A stretch of DNA of 64,000 nucleotides from Silanimonas sp. (GCA_018334015.1 JAGXTI010000022.1:1-64000), one strand, 5' to 3'. Shown: positions 1 through 9,024, numbered from the stretch's first letter. The notes: generated by a model not told the origin, from the sequence alone. A program made the numbers and translations.

Positions 1-128
1 CACATCCATGTGATTTGCGCTTGACGTCTGATCCGCGTGTCGATGTGCGCCGCGTAAACGAGGCGGCATTGATGTGGCCTGACCGGGCCGTCCCCGCAAC
101 TTTTGAGGCTCGCTAATCAGGCCCCCCG

Positions 129-215
129 ATGCCCACGGTCCTCAACGTCCTGTTCTCTGAGAAAAGTGCCGCGAAGGCCATGGGTGCCCGCTGGGACGGC
201 GCCTCACGTGCATGA
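129..215 (+). pseudogene. DUF5710-like remnant (truncated)
   Basis: A 28-codon reading frame gives MPTVLNVLFSEKSAAKAMGA followed by RWDGASRA and a TGA stop. This looks like the front of the DUF5710 domain, whose pattern is roughly LNVPF-EK--AK-LGARWD---K-WYVP. The second half of the domain (K-WYVP) is missing because the frame stops just after the RWD. DUF5710 is known mainly from mobile-element and plasmid-borne proteins, so I infer this is debris of a once larger gene near the border of an acquired segment. No clear ribosome binding site is visible. The short length makes chance resemblance possible. Confidence 0.4.
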
Positions 216-684
216 TTCATCCCTGATAGCATCGATCCGGCACCGCGTTCACTGGATCCATCCGGACAAGCATCGGGCGAGAAAGGTTCAAAAAAGCATA
301 TTCACTTGGATCACGACGAGGCCGGTCTTCCGACCCCCTCTTTGTATATATATGCCAGGTATGTCCCGTACTCAAAATTCTGTGCCAAACAGCATTAGGC
401 ATCTGGCGGTTTTACTGGGCTCAGGTGGACGTGAAGGGCCACGCAGGATCCAAGAATAAAATCAAGTAATTCAACAATTTACGTCATTCAGGCGCCCGCA
501 TGGACGACTGGCGCATGCGTACGCTTAAGGCTTCCGAAGCTGCAATAGTCATTACTGCGGTCAGCGCCCATCGATTTTCCACTTCATTCGAGGATCGAAT
601 ATGTTTTGGATAACGCTTCCTATGCCGGTGTCGCTCGAGCCGTTTCAATTTGTTGATGGCGTCCGGAGAGTCTCACGCCACAGG
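216..684. other. Low-GC stretch with no supported gene
   Basis: No reading frame here has a recognisable protein, a ribosome binding site and plausible codon use. The base composition is more AT-rich than everything downstream of about 2.1 kb. A 118-codon open frame across 103-459 has no family resemblance and is not called. The sequence just before 685 is the leader of the next gene. Confidence 0.5.
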
Positions 685-1983
685 ATGAATCATCCAATGT
701 TGCTGCGCGGTAAGCAGGTATTAACTGCTGTCTCGGTGGCTTTTCTGCTTGCGCTACCTGCGCATGGCTCGGAGCGTGCTTCTGGAAAGCATGTCTCTTT
801 TGATGAGGCATACAAACAACTTATTGGCTTATCGAAAACTGACCCTCGACCCTTGTTTGTCATCAGCAGTGCAGTTTACGCGGACGGCATTGCTGAACAG
901 AGCGATGGAAAACAGACGGTCTTTCGTGAGCTATTCGGAACTGTGGCCACCCTGCTGGGCGATTACGACACGGCAGAGAGGGTCTATGGCTTACCCCGGG
1001 AGCCGACCAGCTTGTCGACGCGAGGCCCGCTAAAGCCGATTGAAGCGATCGAACACCTGATGCCCAAGATCAGTCGGGCTCGAGTTTTCTTCATGAATGA
1101 GTCGCATGGCATAGTAAGGACACGCGGCGCGCTTCTTCAATGGCTTCCGCGCCTCAAGGCTGCTGGCTTCACGCACCTCGCTCTGGAGGCATTCGACACG
1201 AGCGCGACAATGGCCGACGCATCCAACTGCAGCAGCGAGTTTCGTTCGGACCCCGTCATTGAGTCAAGAGGTTACCCAGTACTAAAAAGTGGATTCTACA
1301 CTCGTGAGCCCGTATACGGCGCAATCCTGGAAACCGCCTTGGGTCTAGGTTTTCAGATCGTAGCTTATGACATCGATGGCGAAGATCGGATGCGTGGGGG
1401 TGCCGCCATCTTGGCATGCGTATTGGATCAGAACGACAGCAATCGTCTGGTGTTGTTGGGGGGCTTCGGCAATATCGCCGAAACAAGAGGCGCTAGACCT
1501 CGAGACAATTGGACTTTGGCCGACTGGCTCTTCGAGCTCAGCGCTGTAGATCCCCTCACGCTGTCCACCACGACCCTGCTTGGTGTTTCGCCGAAGCGAA
1601 TCGATGGCGTAACGAAACCCGGCGTGCCCTATATGCTGATGGATTCGGCAGGAAATTTTGTTCGCTCATCATTGTATGACCATCTGGTTTTCATTGCTCC
1701 TTTTCCTGGCGGCCAGCAGCGATCCATTTGGAACGTTGTAAGCCCCGAGCGGGAGGTTTTCGAAATCAAACGCCCGGCAGGCTGGTCGCCGGGACTTGCT
1801 TTCTTCAGTGCAACCATCCCTGATCGAGAAGCGGGAGCCACGCCCTCGGACGCGTGCGTGGCAACAGGCGATGAGGGTTGCACCCTCTTTTTGAGCCCGG
1901 GCGCGTACCGCATCGACGCAGGACATGCTGACGGCTCGGCGTCGGTTTTTTACATCAGCGTCCCAAAGGTTGTCGCCGACTGA
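685..1983 (+). CDS. Secreted ChaN/TraB (Tiki superfamily)-like protein
   Basis: A 432-residue protein from the ATG at 685. The open frame extends up to 601, but the 685 start puts a signal peptide at the N-terminus (LTAVSVAFLLALPAHG hydrophobic core), so I prefer it. The central part has FFMNESHG (Glu139, His141) followed by LPRLKAAGFTHLALEAFD, the pattern of the EreA/ChaN/Tiki fold that includes haem-binding ChaN proteins and erythromycin-esterase-like enzymes. A later FQIVAYDIDG and a VLLGGFGNIAE strand fit the same fold. The substrate cannot be told. Codon use and G+C are lower than in neighbouring genes, which suggests recent transfer. It stands alone, with no operon partner. Confidence 0.55.
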   Translation: MNHPMLLRGKQVLTAVSVAFLLALPAHGSERASGKHVSFDEAYKQLIGLSKTDPRPLFVISSAVYADGIAEQSDGKQTVFRELFGTVATLLGDYDTAERVYGLPREPTSLSTRGPLKPIEAIEHLMPKISRARVFFMNESHGIVRTRGALLQWLPRLKAAGFTHLALEAFDTSATMADASNCSSEFRSDPVIESRGYPVLKSGFYTREPVYGAILETALGLGFQIVAYDIDGEDRMRGGAAILACVLDQNDSNRLVLLGGFGNIAETRGARPRDNWTLADWLFELSAVDPLTLSTTTLLGVSPKRIDGVTKPGVPYMLMDSAGNFVRSSLYDHLVFIAPFPGGQQRSIWNVVSPEREVFEIKRPAGWSPGLAFFSATIPDREAGATPSDACVATGDEGCTLFLSPGAYRIDAGHADGSASVFYISVPKVVAD

Positions 1984-2139
1984 ACCGCTCCGGCTATCCC
2001 GTAAGCTGTTTCATCGAGTCACGGCGTCCGTCCATGTTCCGACGCTACGTGAGGGTCGCCCGGCCCGGATCGACAGCCCATCGCAGCCCATGAGACAAAT
2101 CGATGGCATGGTCGCGGCACCCCGCCAAGGAGGCAGCCT

Positions 2140-2598
2140 GTGACTGACGCCACGAACCCACCCTCGCTCCTGTCCGAACGGGATGCGCTGCTCGCCTACG
2201 CCACGATGCTCAACACCGGCGATCCGGCTGTGCTTGCGCCCTTGCTGGCACCGGACTTCACTTACACCTCCCAGAGCGTCCTGACCGACATGGTCGGCAA
2301 AGAGGCCTACCTCGCGTTCATGGCGACCAAGTTCGAGACCATGCGTAAGACCGGCGTCATGCCGATGGTGGATCTCGCCCATCGGCCCGGCTACGGGCAC
2401 AGCCTTTGCGCCGTTCTCTGGCAGGGCACGCCACCGGTGCGCCAATGCCTTGCCTATGCCGATGTGACGGAGGGCCGCCTCAAGGCGATCCATCTGTGCG
2501 TGATCCCACTCCCGGAATCCGCAAGGCCGCTCGGGCTTTGGCCGGGCTTGCCTGTGGATCGACGCCCCCCGTCGTCCGCGAGTGGAGCCCCGGAATGA
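2140..2598 (+). CDS. NTF2-like / SnoaL-fold protein
   Basis: A 152-residue protein starting at GTG 2140, which sits behind a good AAGGAGG site at about 2127-2133. The N-terminal LLAYATMLNTGDPAVLAPLLAPDFTY is the helix and first strand of the NTF2-like superfamily (DUF4440/SnoaL type), followed by a short cone-like fold to about residue 125. The C-terminal 25 residues are proline-rich and probably disordered. These proteins are ligand-binding or small enzyme folds, and no active-site assignment is possible from sequence alone. It is probably cytoplasmic, as no signal peptide is seen. Confidence 0.6.
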   Translation: MTDATNPPSLLSERDALLAYATMLNTGDPAVLAPLLAPDFTYTSQSVLTDMVGKEAYLAFMATKFETMRKTGVMPMVDLAHRPGYGHSLCAVLWQGTPPVRQCLAYADVTEGRLKAIHLCVIPLPESARPLGLWPGLPVDRRPPSSASGAPE

Positions 2599-2687
2599 GC
2601 ACGCCCCATCGAGGGCTGTCGCCAGTGCAGGCAGAAGCCTGCCGGGAGGTGCTGGATGGCCTGCTCCAGCGCTGGCGTGAGCGCTAA
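2595..2687 (+). CDS. Possible 30-residue small ORF
   Basis: An ATG at 2595 overlaps the TGA of the NTF2-like gene as ATGA and opens a 30-codon frame (MSTPHRGLSPVQAEACREVL then DGLLQRWRER). The peptide is charged and could form one amphipathic helix. Translational coupling through the overlap is plausible, but there is no strong ribosome binding site and no family match. It may simply be chance in GC-rich DNA. Confidence 0.25.
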   Translation: MSTPHRGLSPVQAEACREVLDGLLQRWRER

Positions 2688-2739
2688 GCTGGCCGGAACC
2701 GCCGCGCACAAGGGCATCGTGGCCGATGGAGACGACACC

Positions 2740-3780
2740 ATGCAGTGGATGATCTACGGTGCCAACGGCTACACCGGCCGGCTGATGGCCGAGGAGGCGG
2801 TAGCGCGCGGGCTGCGCCCGGTGTTGGCCGGCCGTCGTCGCGAGGCCCTGGAGCCGCTCGGCCGCGAGCTGGGCCTCGAAGTCCGGGTGTTCGATCTGGA
2901 GCCGGCGGCGCTCGATCTCGGCCTGCGGGGCATGGGCCTGGTGCTGCACTGCGCCGGGCCGTTCTCGGCGACCGCCGCGCCGATGCTCGAAGCCTGCCTG
3001 CGCGCCAGGGCGCATTACCTCGACATCACCGGCGAGATCGACGTGTTCGCGCATTGCCACCAGCAGGATGCGCGGGCCAGGCAGGCCGGCATCGTGGTGC
3101 TGCCGGGCACGGGCTTCGATGTGGTCCCCACCGATTGCCTTGCCGCCATGCTCAAGCGCGAACTGCCCGACGCCGTCGCGCTGGTGCTGGCCTTCGAGGC
3201 CGGTGGTGGACCCAGCCCGGGGACGGCCAAGACCAGCATCGAGGGCCTGGGTCAAGGCGGCCGGGTGCGGGTCGGTGGCCAACTTCGCCGCGTGCCGCTG
3301 GCTTGGAAACAACGCGCTTTCGATCGCGACGGTGAACCGCGCACGGCCATCACCATCCCCTGGGGCGATCTCTACACCGCCCACCTCAGCACCGGCATCC
3401 CCGACATCGAGGTCTACATGGCGGTGCCGCCGGCGCTGATCGGTCGCTTGCGCCGTCTGCGCATGATCCGTCCGCTGCTGGGCCTTGGCCCGGTGCAGCG
3501 CTGGATGAAAGCCCGCATCGAAAAATCCGTGCACGGCCCTTCCGAAGCCAAGCGCGACAGCACCGACACCCGGGTCTGGGGCGAGGTGCGCAACGCTGAA
3601 GGGCGTGAGATCAAACGCCAATTGCAGATGCCGAACGGCTACGCGCTCACCGTGACCGCTGCGCTCGGTATCGTCCGCCGCCTGCGGGACGCCCCCGCCG
3701 AGCCCGGTTTCCAAACACCGTCGATGCTGATGGGGCCTGAGTACGTGCTCGGCCTGCCCGGGGTCAGGCTGGTAGGCTGA
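2740..3780 (+). CDS. Saccharopine dehydrogenase-like oxidoreductase
   Basis: A 346-residue protein. The frame is open from 2656, but the ATG at 2740 follows a GGAG and begins directly with the Rossmann strand MIYGANGYTGRLMAEEA, so it is the likely start. The GxxGxxG-type nucleotide loop, the AGRR at the end of strand 2 and the HCAGPF and YLDITGE segments match the COG3268 group (saccharopine dehydrogenase-related, including mycobacterial trans-acting enoyl reductases). The family uses NAD(P)H, and its members often act on lipids or thioesters. The actual substrate is unknown. No membrane segment is evident. The next gene starts 19 bp downstream, so the two may be co-transcribed. Confidence 0.7.
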   Translation: MQWMIYGANGYTGRLMAEEAVARGLRPVLAGRRREALEPLGRELGLEVRVFDLEPAALDLGLRGMGLVLHCAGPFSATAAPMLEACLRARAHYLDITGEIDVFAHCHQQDARARQAGIVVLPGTGFDVVPTDCLAAMLKRELPDAVALVLAFEAGGGPSPGTAKTSIEGLGQGGRVRVGGQLRRVPLAWKQRAFDRDGEPRTAITIPWGDLYTAHLSTGIPDIEVYMAVPPALIGRLRRLRMIRPLLGLGPVQRWMKARIEKSVHGPSEAKRDSTDTRVWGEVRNAEGREIKRQLQMPNGYALTVTAALGIVRRLRDAPAEPGFQTPSMLMGPEYVLGLPGVRLVG

Positions 3781-3799
3781 AGGGCTGAAAGGAGCCGCC

Positions 3800-5947
3800 A
3801 TGCCATCCAGCCCCCTGCCCACCCTGCTTGCCATCCTCGTCCTGCTCGTGGCGATGGCAGGGGTGCTGCTGGCGCTGTGGCGTTCGCGCCAGCGCGAGCG
3901 CCGCGATCGGCAACGCTTCGAGTTGGTGGTTCGGGCGATCAGTGACGGTGTCTACGACCTCGATGTGGTGGCCGACCGGCTGTGGCGGAGCGAAGCCCTG
4001 TGCCGGATGTTCGATCTGCCGGCCGAAGGTTCCGGAGCGGATGTTGGCGACTGGCTGGAGCGTATCCATCCCGAGGACCGTGCCCGGGTCCGCGAGGGCT
4101 TCCGTGCGGCGATGGCGAGCAGGACCACCGAATGGCAGGTGGCTTACCGCTACCGGCGGCCGGACGGCACGGTGGGGCATATGCGCGACCGCATGCTGAT
4201 CGTCCGCGATGGCGGCGGTCGCCCCTTGCGGGCGATCGGCGGCGTCACCGAGGTCAGCGCCGAACAGACCATGCTGGAGAAACTCGGTCTGTTGGAGCGC
4301 GCCATCGAGGCCAACAGCTACGGCGTGGCCATCGTCGATGCGCTCGCCCCGGACATGCCCTGCGTCTACGCCAACCGCGCGCTGGCGCGGATGAGCGGCT
4401 ACACTGTCGGCGAACTGCTGGGGCACAACCTGCGCCTGCTGCAGGGCAGCGAGCGCGAGCAGCCCGGCCTGCAATCGTTGCGCCGCGCCCTGCGTGAGGG
4501 CCGCGAGGGGTTCGCCCTGCTGCGCAACTGGCACAAGGACGGCATGGCCTACTGGGTCGAGCTGATGGTTTCGCCGGTGCGTGACACGCAGGACCGGATC
4601 ACCCACTGGGTCGGTTCGCAGGCCGATGTGAGCGAGCGGGTCGCCACCGAACAGGCGCTGGCGCACCGCGCCACCCACGACGAACTCACCGACCTGCCCA
4701 ACCGCCATCTGTTCCGCGACCGTCTGGCCCAGGCCCTGCGCGAGAGTCGACGCTTCGGGCTCGATCTGGTCGTGCTGTTCATGGACCTCGACAATTTCAA
4801 GCTGGTCAACGACTCGCTCGGCCATGCCGCCGGCGACGAACTGCTGCGCACCGTGGCCCGCCGCCTGCAGGGCTGCCTGCGGCAGACCGACACGGTGGCG
4901 CGCTTCGGTGGCGACGAGTTCGTGGTGCTGCTGATCGGTGATGCCGAATCCGATGTGCTGCGGGTGATCGATCGCATCGCCGAGGCCCTGCGCCGACCGA
5001 TGGAACTGGCCGGTTCGATGCACTACGTCACCGCCAGCATCGGTTACGCCCGCTGCCCGCAGCACGGTGAGGAGGCCGGGGTGCTGCTGCAGCGCGCCGA
5101 TATGGCCATGTACCAGGCCAAGGCGCGCGGCCGCAACCGTGCCGTGGCCTACGAGGCCAGTTTCGACCAGGGTGTGGTCGAACGCCTCACGCTCGCCAAC
5201 CAGTTGCGCGAGGCGATCGCGCACGGCGAGTTCGAGCTGTACTACCAGCCGCTGTTCCGCTGGGATGGCCGGGTCCAGGGCATCGAGGCGCTGTTGCGCT
5301 GGAACCACCCGCAGCGCGGCCTGTTGGCGCCCGGCCACTTCATCGAATCGCTGGAGGAAAGCGGGCTGATGGCCGAACTGGGTCGCTGGGTGCTGCGCGA
5401 TGCCGCGCGCCGTCCGGTCGATTTGCGTGCCGCCGGCTTCGACGAGGTGCGGGTCATCATCAATGTCTCGGCCACCCAGTTGCACCACGACCTGCTCGCC
5501 GACATCGAGGCCGCGGTCAAGGACTTCGAGCTGCCGAGCAGCGCGCTGGAGATCGAGGTGACCGAAAGCGTGCTGATGATCAACGTCGAATCGACCATCG
5601 AGCAGATGAAGCGTGTCGCCAGACTCGGCGTCGGTTTCGCGGTCGATGACTTCGGTACCGGCTATTCCTCGCTCTCCTACCTCAAACGGCTGCCGATCCA
5701 GCGGCTCAAGATCGACCGCAGTTTCGTCAGCGGACTCGGCACCGATCCGGATGACGAGGCCATCTGCGCCTCGGTCATCCTGCTCGCCTCCAGTCTCGGT
5801 CTGGATACCGTCGCCGAGGGTGTGGAAACCGAAGTGCAGCGCGACTGGCTGGCCGAGCACGGTTGCGGCGAGTTGCAGGGCTACCTGCTCGGCAGGCCGA
5901 TGCCGTTCGACGCCTTGCTGGCACTTCTGAATTCGCAACGCAACTGA
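3800..5947 (+). CDS. PAS-PAS-GGDEF-EAL c-di-GMP turnover protein
   Basis: A 715-residue membrane-anchored signalling protein whose ATG follows GGAG at 3791. One N-terminal transmembrane helix (LLAILVLLVAMAGVLLALW) is followed by two PAS domains (about residues 40-155 and 165-285), a GGDEF domain and a C-terminal EAL domain. The cyclase signature GGDEF is intact (370-374), and the inhibitory I-site RQTD (361-364) lies five residues before it. The EAL signature (496-498), the DDFGTGYSSL loop, KIDRSF, AEGVE and LQGYLLGRP are all present, so phosphodiesterase activity is also expected. The second PAS contains a flavin-LOV-unlike sequence (no GRNCRFLQ cysteine motif). It synthesises or degrades cyclic di-GMP; which activity dominates cannot be read from sequence. 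Confidence 0.88.
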   Translation: MPSSPLPTLLAILVLLVAMAGVLLALWRSRQRERRDRQRFELVVRAISDGVYDLDVVADRLWRSEALCRMFDLPAEGSGADVGDWLERIHPEDRARVREGFRAAMASRTTEWQVAYRYRRPDGTVGHMRDRMLIVRDGGGRPLRAIGGVTEVSAEQTMLEKLGLLERAIEANSYGVAIVDALAPDMPCVYANRALARMSGYTVGELLGHNLRLLQGSEREQPGLQSLRRALREGREGFALLRNWHKDGMAYWVELMVSPVRDTQDRITHWVGSQADVSERVATEQALAHRATHDELTDLPNRHLFRDRLAQALRESRRFGLDLVVLFMDLDNFKLVNDSLGHAAGDELLRTVARRLQGCLRQTDTVARFGGDEFVVLLIGDAESDVLRVIDRIAEALRRPMELAGSMHYVTASIGYARCPQHGEEAGVLLQRADMAMYQAKARGRNRAVAYEASFDQGVVERLTLANQLREAIAHGEFELYYQPLFRWDGRVQGIEALLRWNHPQRGLLAPGHFIESLEESGLMAELGRWVLRDAARRPVDLRAAGFDEVRVIINVSATQLHHDLLADIEAAVKDFELPSSALEIEVTESVLMINVESTIEQMKRVARLGVGFAVDDFGTGYSSLSYLKRLPIQRLKIDRSFVSGLGTDPDDEAICASVILLASSLGLDTVAEGVETEVQRDWLAEHGCGELQGYLLGRPMPFDALLALLNSQRN

Positions 5948-5982
5948 GCGCGATCGCCCACGGGGCGCCACCCCTGCGGCCT

Positions 5983-5988
5983 TACAAT
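5983..5988 (+). promoter_or_regulatory. Putative -10 box for polA
   Basis: TACAAT lies 26 bp ahead of the polA start in the 67-bp gap after the GGDEF-EAL gene. It matches TATAAT at five of six positions. No convincing -35 hexamer is visible at 16-18 bp. Confidence 0.4.
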
Positions 5989-6014
5989 CGGCGACCTGCC
6001 GAACCGGACCCGCC

Positions 6015-8789
6015 ATGCCACGCCTTGTCCTGATCGACGGCTCCTCGTACCTGTATCGCGCTTTCCACGCGCTGCCGCCGCTCACCGCGCCCGACGGCAC
6101 ACCGACCGGCGCGCTGTTCGGCGTACTCAACATGCTGCGCGCGACACTGAAGGAGGCCCCCGAGCATGCGGCCTTCGTGCTCGATGCCTCCGGCCCGACC
6201 TTCCGCGAGGATCTCGACCCGCTGTACAAGGCGAACCGTCCGCCGATGCCCGACGAGATGCGCGCGCAGATCGAACCGATGATCGCCATCGTCGAGGCGC
6301 TCGGCTTTCCGCTCTTGCGCGTGCCCGGTGTCGAGGCCGACGACGTGATCGGCACGCTGGCGGTGCAGGGCGCTGCGCAGGGTATCGAGGTCACCGTCTC
6401 GACCTCCGACAAGGACTTCGCCCAACTGGTGCGCCCCGGCATCACCCTGACCAACACCATGAGCGGCTCGAGGCTCGCCAACGACGCCGACGTGATGGCG
6501 AAGTTCGGTGTGCGTGCCGACCAGATCGTCGACTACCTCGCGTTGATGGGCGATGCCGTCGACAACGTGCCGGGTGTGGACAAGTGCGGGCCGAAGACGG
6601 CGGCGAAGTGGCTGGCCGAGCACGGCACGCTGGATGCCGTCATCGCCCATGCATCGACCATCGGCGGCAAGATCGGCGAGAACCTGCGCGCCGCCCTGCC
6701 GCGCCTGCCGCTCAATCGCGCGCTGGTGACGATCCGGACCGATGTGCCGCTCGATCGTGGCCCGGCCGAGCTCACCCTGCGCCCCCGCGATGTCGAGGCG
6801 CTGCGCGGCTTGTTCCAGCGCTACGGCTTCCATGCCGCCGCCCGCGAGCTGGATGGCGCGAACGGTGCGAGCGGCGGCTCGGTGGGCAGCGGTCCGGCCG
6901 CGCGCAGTGCTTCGCGCGGATTCGGCGGTTCCGGTGGCCAATCGCTACCCGCAGCACCGCTCGACCCGATGCTGTCGGCCAAGGGCGAGCGGGAGTGCGT
7001 ACTCACCGAAGCCCAGCTCATGCATTGGACCGAAGCCCTGCGCGCCGCCCCGCTGATCGCCTTCGACACCGAAACGGATGGGCTCGATCCGCAGCAGGCC
7101 AAGCTGGTCGGCATCAGCCTTTGCGTCGACATCGGTCGTGCCTGCTACATCCCCATCGCGCACGCCTACGCCGGAGCGCCGGCGCAATTGCCTTGGGGCC
7201 TCGTGCGCGACGCGCTCAAGCCCCTGCTCGAAGACGCCGCCAAGCCGAAACTCGGCCAGCACGGCAAGTTCGACATCGAGGTGCTGGCCCGCCACGGCAT
7301 CGATGTGCAGGGCTATGCCGAGGACACCCTGCTGATGAGCTTCGTGCTCGATGCCGGCCTCAACCGCCACGACATGGACGCGCTGGCCGAGCGGCATCTG
7401 GGCTACACGACGATCAAGTACGAGGAGGTCTGCGGCAAGGGTGCCAAGCAGCTCACCTTCGATCAGGTCGACCTCGAACGTGCCACCGCCTATGCCGCCG
7501 AGGACGCCGACATCACCCTGCGCCTGCACGCCGCGCTCGCACCGCGTCTGGCGGCCGAGCCCGCGCTGGCCTCGGTCTACCGCGACATCGAAATGCCGCT
7601 GGTGCCGGTGCTGGCGCGAATGGAAAGCACCGGCGTGCGCATCGATGTGGCCGAGCTGAAGCGCCAGAGCCAAGCGCATGCCAAGCGCCTGCACGCCATC
7701 GAGCAGGAGGCCTTCGCCCTCGCCGGGCGAAGCTTCAACCTCGATTCGCCCAAGCAGCTTCAGGCCCTGCTGTTCGATGAGCTCAAGCTGCCGGCGGTGG
7801 TGAAAACCCCCACCGGCCAGCCCAGCACCAACGAGGAAGCACTGGAGGCGATCGCCGACTTGCACGCACTCCCCAAGCTCATCCTCGAGCACCGCAGCCT
7901 CGCCAAGCTCAAGAGCACCTACACCGACAAGCTGCCGGAGAGCGTCAATCCGCATACCGGCCGCGTGCACACCCGCTACCACCAGGCCGGTGCCGCCACC
8001 GGGCGGCTGTCCTCGAGTGATCCGAACCTGCAGAACATCCCGATCCGCACCGCCGAGGGCCGGCGCATCCGCGCCGCCTTCGTGGCCCCCGAAGGGCGCG
8101 TCATCCTCGCCTGCGACTACTCGCAGATCGAGCTGCGCATCATGGCCCACCTCTCCGAAGACCCCGGCCTGCTGCGCGCCTTCGCCGAAGGTCTGGACGT
8201 GCACAAGGCGACCGCCGCCGAGGTGTTCGGCGTGCCGCTGGCCGAGGTGGGCAGCGAGCAGCGCCGTGCGGCCAAGGCCATCAACTTCGGGCTGATCTAT
8301 GGCATGAGTGCGTTCGGCCTCGCCCGCCAGCTCGGCATCGAGCGCGGCCAGGCGCAGGACTACATCGGCCTGTACTTCGCCCGCTACCCCGGCGTGCGCG
8401 CCTACATGGAGCGCACCCGCGAGCAGGCGAAGGATAAGGGCTACGTCGAGACCGTGTTCGGTCGCCGCCTGCATCTGGCCGAGATCCGCTCGCGTAACCC
8501 GGCGCAGCGTGCCGGTGCCGAGCGCGCCGCCATCAATGCGCCGATGCAGGGCAGCGCCGCCGACATCATCAAGCGCGCGATGGTGGCGGTGGACGCCTGG
8601 ACCCGGCTGCGCGCCGACCGCATCGCCATGCTGATGCAGGTGCACGACGAACTCGTCTTCGAGGTCGATGCCGGCTTCGTCGACGAGGCCCGGGCCGCGA
8701 TCGGCACCCTTATGCAGGCCGCCGCCACGCTGCGCGTGCCGCTGTTGGTCGATGCCGGCGTGGGGGCCAGCTGGGACGAGGCGCACTGA
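6015..8789 (+). CDS. polA: DNA polymerase I
   Basis: A 924-residue polymerase, the usual length for the proteobacterial enzyme. It removes RNA primers and fills gaps in replication and excision repair. Residues 1-290 are the 5'-3' exonuclease (starting RLVLIDGSSYLYRAFHALPP, with the VEADDVIGTLA and STSDKDFAQL metal sites). Residues 330-520 are the proofreading domain, with FDTETDGL and AAEDADITLRL keeping the acidic residues. The polymerase domain has motif A CDYSQIELR (Asp701), motif B RRAAKAINFGLIYGMSAFG and motif C VHDELVF (Asp878). A glycine/serine-rich linker (about 285-310) separates the exonuclease from the Klenow part. An sRNA gene and its terminator follow directly downstream. Confidence 0.97.
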   Translation: MPRLVLIDGSSYLYRAFHALPPLTAPDGTPTGALFGVLNMLRATLKEAPEHAAFVLDASGPTFREDLDPLYKANRPPMPDEMRAQIEPMIAIVEALGFPLLRVPGVEADDVIGTLAVQGAAQGIEVTVSTSDKDFAQLVRPGITLTNTMSGSRLANDADVMAKFGVRADQIVDYLALMGDAVDNVPGVDKCGPKTAAKWLAEHGTLDAVIAHASTIGGKIGENLRAALPRLPLNRALVTIRTDVPLDRGPAELTLRPRDVEALRGLFQRYGFHAAARELDGANGASGGSVGSGPAARSASRGFGGSGGQSLPAAPLDPMLSAKGERECVLTEAQLMHWTEALRAAPLIAFDTETDGLDPQQAKLVGISLCVDIGRACYIPIAHAYAGAPAQLPWGLVRDALKPLLEDAAKPKLGQHGKFDIEVLARHGIDVQGYAEDTLLMSFVLDAGLNRHDMDALAERHLGYTTIKYEEVCGKGAKQLTFDQVDLERATAYAAEDADITLRLHAALAPRLAAEPALASVYRDIEMPLVPVLARMESTGVRIDVAELKRQSQAHAKRLHAIEQEAFALAGRSFNLDSPKQLQALLFDELKLPAVVKTPTGQPSTNEEALEAIADLHALPKLILEHRSLAKLKSTYTDKLPESVNPHTGRVHTRYHQAGAATGRLSSSDPNLQNIPIRTAEGRRIRAAFVAPEGRVILACDYSQIELRIMAHLSEDPGLLRAFAEGLDVHKATAAEVFGVPLAEVGSEQRRAAKAINFGLIYGMSAFGLARQLGIERGQAQDYIGLYFARYPGVRAYMERTREQAKDKGYVETVFGRRLHLAEIRSRNPAQRAGAERAAINAPMQGSAADIIKRAMVAVDAWTRLRADRIAMLMQVHDELVFEVDAGFVDEARAAIGTLMQAAATLRVPLLVDAGVGASWDEAH

Positions 8790-8856
8790 GGCCGCCGTCA
8801 CGGTTCCTTGCTCTGGCGGTGAATCCCCCCTGAACCCCGTGGCGAAACGCGGCCGG

Positions 8857-8866
8857 GTTCATGAAC
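8857..8866. promoter_or_regulatory. Palindrome GTTCATGAAC upstream of the sRNA
   Basis: A perfect 10-bp palindrome lies about 30 bp before the first sRNA hairpin, where a regulator of the sRNA promoter could bind. No matching regulator can be named, and it could be chance. Confidence 0.25.
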
Positions 8867-8894
8867 TTCTCAGTGCGCGAATGCTCAGATGACA

Positions 8895-9024
8895 TGCAAC
8901 GGATGCAATGTCCGTTGTCGTGGCTCGATCCTCCCCTGGTCGATCCACACGAGGCGGCTGACCTCCCCTGAGGCCGCCTCACCCCGCCCCGCGAGCTTCC
9001 CCTGGCTCGCGGGGTTTTTCTTTT
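8895..9024 (+). ncRNA. sX13-like small RNA with C-rich loops
   Basis: Four consecutive hairpins occupy the gap behind polA. (1) CAACGGA/TCCGTTG at 8897-8917. (2) TCGATC/GGTCGA at 8925-8943 with loop CTCCCCT. (3) GAGGCGG/CCGCCTC at 8951-8980 enclosing CCTC-CCCT-GAGG. (4) The terminator at 8987-9014 with loop TTCCCCTG. Three loops thus share UCCCCU. The 5' end is not defined by a clear promoter, so the start is approximate. From established knowledge, Spot 42 (enterics), ErsA (Pseudomonas) and sX13 (Xanthomonas) are trans-acting sRNAs, sX13 having C-rich loops that pair with G-rich leader regions, and the polA-adjacent position is recurrent for such RNAs. I infer this is the sX13 counterpart. 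There is no ORF in the stretch. Confidence 0.72.
8987..9024 (+). terminator. Intrinsic terminator of the sRNA (and polA)
   Basis: CCCCGCGAGC (8987-8996) and GCTCGCGGGG (9005-9014) form a perfect 10-bp stem with loop TTCCCCTG, followed by TTTTTCTTTT. It is the strongest rho-independent terminator in the window. Confidence 0.9.

Noticed and set aside
103-459. 118-codon frame near the left edge
   Set aside because: No homology, no Shine-Dalgarno, and the frame differs from the DUF5710 remnant.
3764-6481. 905-codon open frame antisense to the GGDEF-EAL and polA genes
   Set aside because: It spans two genuine genes on the opposite strand and has no recognisable domain.
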